DNA from: Rhodoferax sp.
Lineage (GTDB): Bacteria; Pseudomonadota; Gammaproteobacteria; Burkholderiales; Burkholderiaceae_C
NCBI GenBank assembly: GCA_003133245.1
Contig: PKWM01000015.1
Coordinates: 1-64,000 of the forward strand
Direction: 5' to 3'
Length of the DNA: 64,000 bases
In this document: piece after piece, positions 61,564 through 64,000 of the stretch
Position numbering within the stretch: position 1 is the first letter of the stretch
Layout of the letters: each line of letters opens with the position of its first letter
Position numbers and translations under genes: made by a program
The notes under the pieces: generated by a model
What the model saw: the letters and a program-made list of their open reading frames with translations, nothing else
The model's database searches: none
Told to the model about the DNA's origin: nothing

Positions 61564-63111
61564 ATGTGGCACTTCTTTGGATTGCGTGTCGTGCGGGCGG
61601 TGGTGGGCACGGCGTTGCTTGGTACCCTGGCCTCAGCTTGCGCTACAGCGCCAGTGGCAACGGGCAAGAGTGCGGCCCTGCAGCGCATTCAAACCGTCGT
61701 GGTGATTTACGCTGAAAATCATAGCTTTGATAATTTGTATGGCCTGTTCCCCGGTGCCAATGGCATCAGTCAGGCGACATCCACACAGAAGACACAGCTT
61801 GACCACAATGGCGAACCGCTGCCTGAGTTGTTGGTGTTTGGACGGGACGGCAAACCCGACGCAAACTATCCACGTCTGCCCAATGCCCCATTTCGCATTG
61901 ATGCAGCACCGGTGAACCGGCCGCCAACCGTGATCGTGCCAAGTCCTATCCATGACTTTTTCTACCATCAGGAACAAATCAACGGCGGCCAGAACAACAA
62001 GTTTGCCGCCATGTCCAATGTCGGTGGCTGGACCATGGGCTACTACGACGGCAGCCGCTTCAAGCTGTGGCAGTGGGCCCGGGAGTACACCTTGGCCGAC
62101 AACTTCTTTCAAGCTGCTTTTGGTGGCTCTTACCTGAATCATCAATGGCTTGTTTGTGCCTGCACACCCGCGTATGCCGATGCCCCTGCCAGCATGCGAG
62201 TGCGGCTGGATGCGGCTGGCCACCTGGAGAAGCGAGCGGATTCGCCGTCAGCTGCGGTGGCGGCGGTTCAAATCATCAGTGACAGCCTGGGCCGCAGCGT
62301 GACGCCCGATGGCTGGTCGGTCAATACCTCGCAGCCACCGTACCAGCCCAGTGGCATTCCGCCTGCGCCCGACGGACCTGCAACCTATGCCAACCTGCAG
62401 GGCTTCAAGATCGGCAGCTTCGATCTGGGCCAACCGGTGCCAGCACAAACCAGCACGACCATTGGCGACACACTCTCTGCCAAAGGTGTTTCCTGGGTCT
62501 GGTACGCAGGAGGTTGGAACGCCGCGCTGGCCGATGGCATGCAAGCGCCCGACGCCAAACGAGAGGTGATTTACCAGAGTAGCGGGGGTTCGGTCAACTT
62601 CCAGCCGCATCACCAACCGTTCAACTATTTTGCCCGCTTTGCCCCTGGCACACCAGACCGCGCACGCCATCTCAAGGACGGTGACGACTTTATGGCCGCC
62701 ATCGCCGCTGGCAATCTGCCTGCCGTGTCTTTTTACAAACCGGCCGGACGTGACAGCCAGCACCCGTCCTACACCGACATCATGACCGGTGACACCCACT
62801 TGGCCGATGTGCTGGAGAAACTGCGTGCCAGCGCACAGTGGAAGGATATGCTGGTGATCCTGACTTACGACGAAAACGGTGGCTACTGGGACCATGTGCC
62901 GCCACCGCAAGGGCCGGGTTGGGGCGACCGTTGGGGCCCCGGTTCGCGCGTACCCGCGCTGCTGATTGGCCCGCATGTGAAACGCGGATTCATTGATTCG
63001 ACTTCTTACGACACCACGTCCATCCTCAAATTCATCAGCAAGCGTTTTGATTTGCCGGCCTTGCCGGGCGTGCGCGCCAAGGCGGGAGACTTGACGCCAG
63101 CGCTGAATTGA
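61564..63111 (+). CDS. AcpA/phospholipase-C-family phosphoesterase, probable acid phosphatase
   Basis: A 515-residue secreted phosphoesterase (PF04185). Start at ATG 61564 after a GGAG site. The leader ends LASAC, so it may be a lipoprotein. Conserved motifs: VIYAENHSFDNLYGLFPGAN near residue 50, DIMTGDTHLADVLEKL, TYDENGGYWDHVPPP and SRVPALLIGPHVKRG. The family includes AcpA acid phosphatase and phospholipases C; acid phosphatase is likelier at this length. The stop TGA abuts the opposite kynU stop, both read from the palindrome TGATCA. Confidence 0.88.
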   Translation: MWHFFGLRVVRAVVGTALLGTLASACATAPVATGKSAALQRIQTVVVIYAENHSFDNLYGLFPGANGISQATSTQKTQLDHNGEPLPELLVFGRDGKPDANYPRLPNAPFRIDAAPVNRPPTVIVPSPIHDFFYHQEQINGGQNNKFAAMSNVGGWTMGYYDGSRFKLWQWAREYTLADNFFQAAFGGSYLNHQWLVCACTPAYADAPASMRVRLDAAGHLEKRADSPSAAVAAVQIISDSLGRSVTPDGWSVNTSQPPYQPSGIPPAPDGPATYANLQGFKIGSFDLGQPVPAQTSTTIGDTLSAKGVSWVWYAGGWNAALADGMQAPDAKREVIYQSSGGSVNFQPHHQPFNYFARFAPGTPDRARHLKDGDDFMAAIAAGNLPAVSFYKPAGRDSQHPSYTDIMTGDTHLADVLEKLRASAQWKDMLVILTYDENGGYWDHVPPPQGPGWGDRWGPGSRVPALLIGPHVKRGFIDSTSYDTTSILKFISKRFDLPALPGVRAKAGDLTPALN

Positions 63112-64000
63112 TCAGGTCACCGCGTGCTTTTGGTTGAACTCCGGGCGTTTCCATTCGCCGCTGTCCAGCACCTGTTTCAAGTGCTCCACCGCCCGCCAGA
63201 CATCTTCAAAGCCGAGGTACAAAGGCGTACAGCCAAAACGCAGGATGTCTTGCTGCAAGTTGCCGTCGCCGGCCCGGAAGTCGCCAATCACGCCACGGGC
63301 AATCAGGGCTTGCATGACGGCAAAGGCGGTCGAACCATCTGCGCTGACGGGCTGCCATTGCAGGCACACTTGCGAGCCGCGTTGGGCGTGCGCGCGCGGC
63401 GTCGCCAGCGCCAGGGCATCACCGGCACAACGCTGCTCTACCAGTTCAATGAACAAGTCCGTCAGTGCCAGTGACTTGGTTCGCAGCGCCGCCATGCCGC
63501 CCAGCGTTTGGGCTGCTGCAAAGATGTCGAGACCACATTCCAGCGCGACCATGCTCAAAACCGGCTGCGTACCGCACAGGTAGCGGTTGATCCCGGCCGC
63601 CGGGCGGTAGTCGGCGCTGAATTCAAAAGGCGCGGCGTGGCCCCACCAGCCGGCCAGGGGTTGCCAGAAGCGCTCGGCATGTCGGGGGTTGACCCAGACA
63701 AAAGCGGGCGCACCGGGGCCGCCGTTCAAGTATTTGTAGCCACAACCCACCGCAAAGTCTGCTTGCGCGCGTTTCAGTTCAACGGGCACCGCACCTGCGC
63801 TGTGCGCCAGATCCCACACCGTCAGTGCCCCGGCTGCGTGCGCCGCCGCCGTCATGGCCGCCATGTCGTGCATGGCGCCGGTGCGGTAGTTCACGTGGGT
63901 GAGCAGCAACACGGCAACCTCCTTGGTCAGGCTGGCACTGAGGTCACCCGGCTCCACCAGTTGCAACTCAAAACCGCGCTCCTGGCACAGCGCCTGGGCA
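63112..64000 (-). CDS. kynU: Kynureninase (5' end outside window)
   Basis: About 296 C-terminal residues of a PLP kynureninase that splits kynurenine into anthranilate and alanine. The cofactor region reads [17 protein letters not shown], and the lysine lies in [40 protein letters not shown] closes the protein. The reading frame is open to the right edge, so about 120 residues lie beyond. Distinct from the class V enzyme at 27172-28308. Confidence 0.93.
   Translation of the reverse strand, partial: AQALCQERGFELQLVEPGDLSASLTKEVAVLLLTHVNYRTGAMHDMAAMTAAAHAAGALTVWDLAHSAGAVPVELKRAQADFAVGCGYKYLNGGPGAPAFVWVNPRHAERFWQPLAGWWGHAAPFEFSADYRPAAGINRYLCGTQPVLSMVALECGLDIFAAAQTLGGMAALRTKSLALTDLFIELVEQRCAGDALALATPRAHAQRGSQVCLQWQPVSADGSTAFAVMQALIARGVIGDFRAGDGNLQQDILRFGCTPLYLGFEDVWRAVEHLKQVLDSGEWKRPEFNQKHAVT

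Noticed and set aside
1-64000. CRISPR array
   Set aside because: No regularly spaced direct repeats seen; all repeats found are single inverted repeats or pairs.

Overview
The window looks like the chromosome of a facultatively anaerobic betaproteobacterium of the Burkholderiales, most likely Comamonadaceae (Rhodoferax/Polaromonas-like). The reasons are Bug-type periplasmic binding proteins (two copies), the rpsF-priB-rpsR-rplI order, a small Trp-rich TIGR04438 protein, DUF3422 and DUF3108 proteins, and a PHP/Sua5/M50/trpS cluster. This placement rests on gene content and recalled family resemblance; no database search was possible.

Layout. 1-6.5 kb: a tripartite tricarboxylate transporter (Bug binding protein, TctB, TctA) split by an IS21-family istA remnant, followed by a DctS/DctR-like two-component pair. 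6.56-11.11 kb: a compact integrated element bounded by a 16-bp direct repeat of the 3' end of tRNA-Ser(CGA). It carries a P4-type integrase, a DUF6499-like protein, an AlpA-like regulator, a primase-zinc-finger/HNH fusion and two small-terminase-like genes, but no capsid, portal, large terminase or replicase; it reads as a minimal or collapsed phage satellite. 11.35-14.9 kb: trpS, an M50 protease, a Sua5/YrdC protein and a PHP phosphoesterase.

15.0-30.4 kb is the metabolic island. A minus-strand operon encodes a 60-aa protein, a VOC (methylmalonyl-CoA epimerase-like) protein, a three-cluster ferredoxin-like protein and a tungsten aldehyde:ferredoxin-oxidoreductase-family protein, with a MarR regulator at the end. 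The last two enzymes resemble the BamC and BamB subunits of class II benzoyl-CoA reductase rather than classical AOR. A palindrome overlaps the -35 box of the predicted promoter. Next to it lie iorAB (arylpyruvate:ferredoxin oxidoreductase, TPP enzyme), a kynurenine-formamidase/isatin-hydrolase-type cyclase, a polar amino-acid ABC transporter, a YitT membrane protein, a class V aminotransferase, a porin and a Crp/Fnr regulator. Together these suggest uptake and low-potential, ferredoxin-linked catabolism of an aromatic or amino-acid-derived substrate.

30.5-43.1 kb is mostly housekeeping: recJ, a cytochrome c, proA, lolC, lolD, tatD, DUF3108, a spermidine-synthase-like protein, a GspE/PilB ATPase and DUF3422. 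43.1-47.5 kb is a small accessory patch: an orphan DUF1778 antitoxin, a single-chain restriction-methylation enzyme with an AT-rich specificity region, two inverted-repeat elements and an ORF6N protein carrying a 35-bp palindrome. 47.5-53.3 kb: an EamA permease, an SDR lacking the usual Tyr-Lys pair, a second Bug protein, a quinone oxidoreductase and an acyl-CoA dehydrogenase. 53.3-64 kb: divergent ppsR/ppsA, an acetate-type symporter, the rpsF operon, a cytochrome c, a Trp-rich protein, an AcpA-like phosphoesterase and kynU running off the window end.

Three short palindromic repeats of one family are inserted in frame inside proA, the gene next to recJ, and the restriction-methylation gene.
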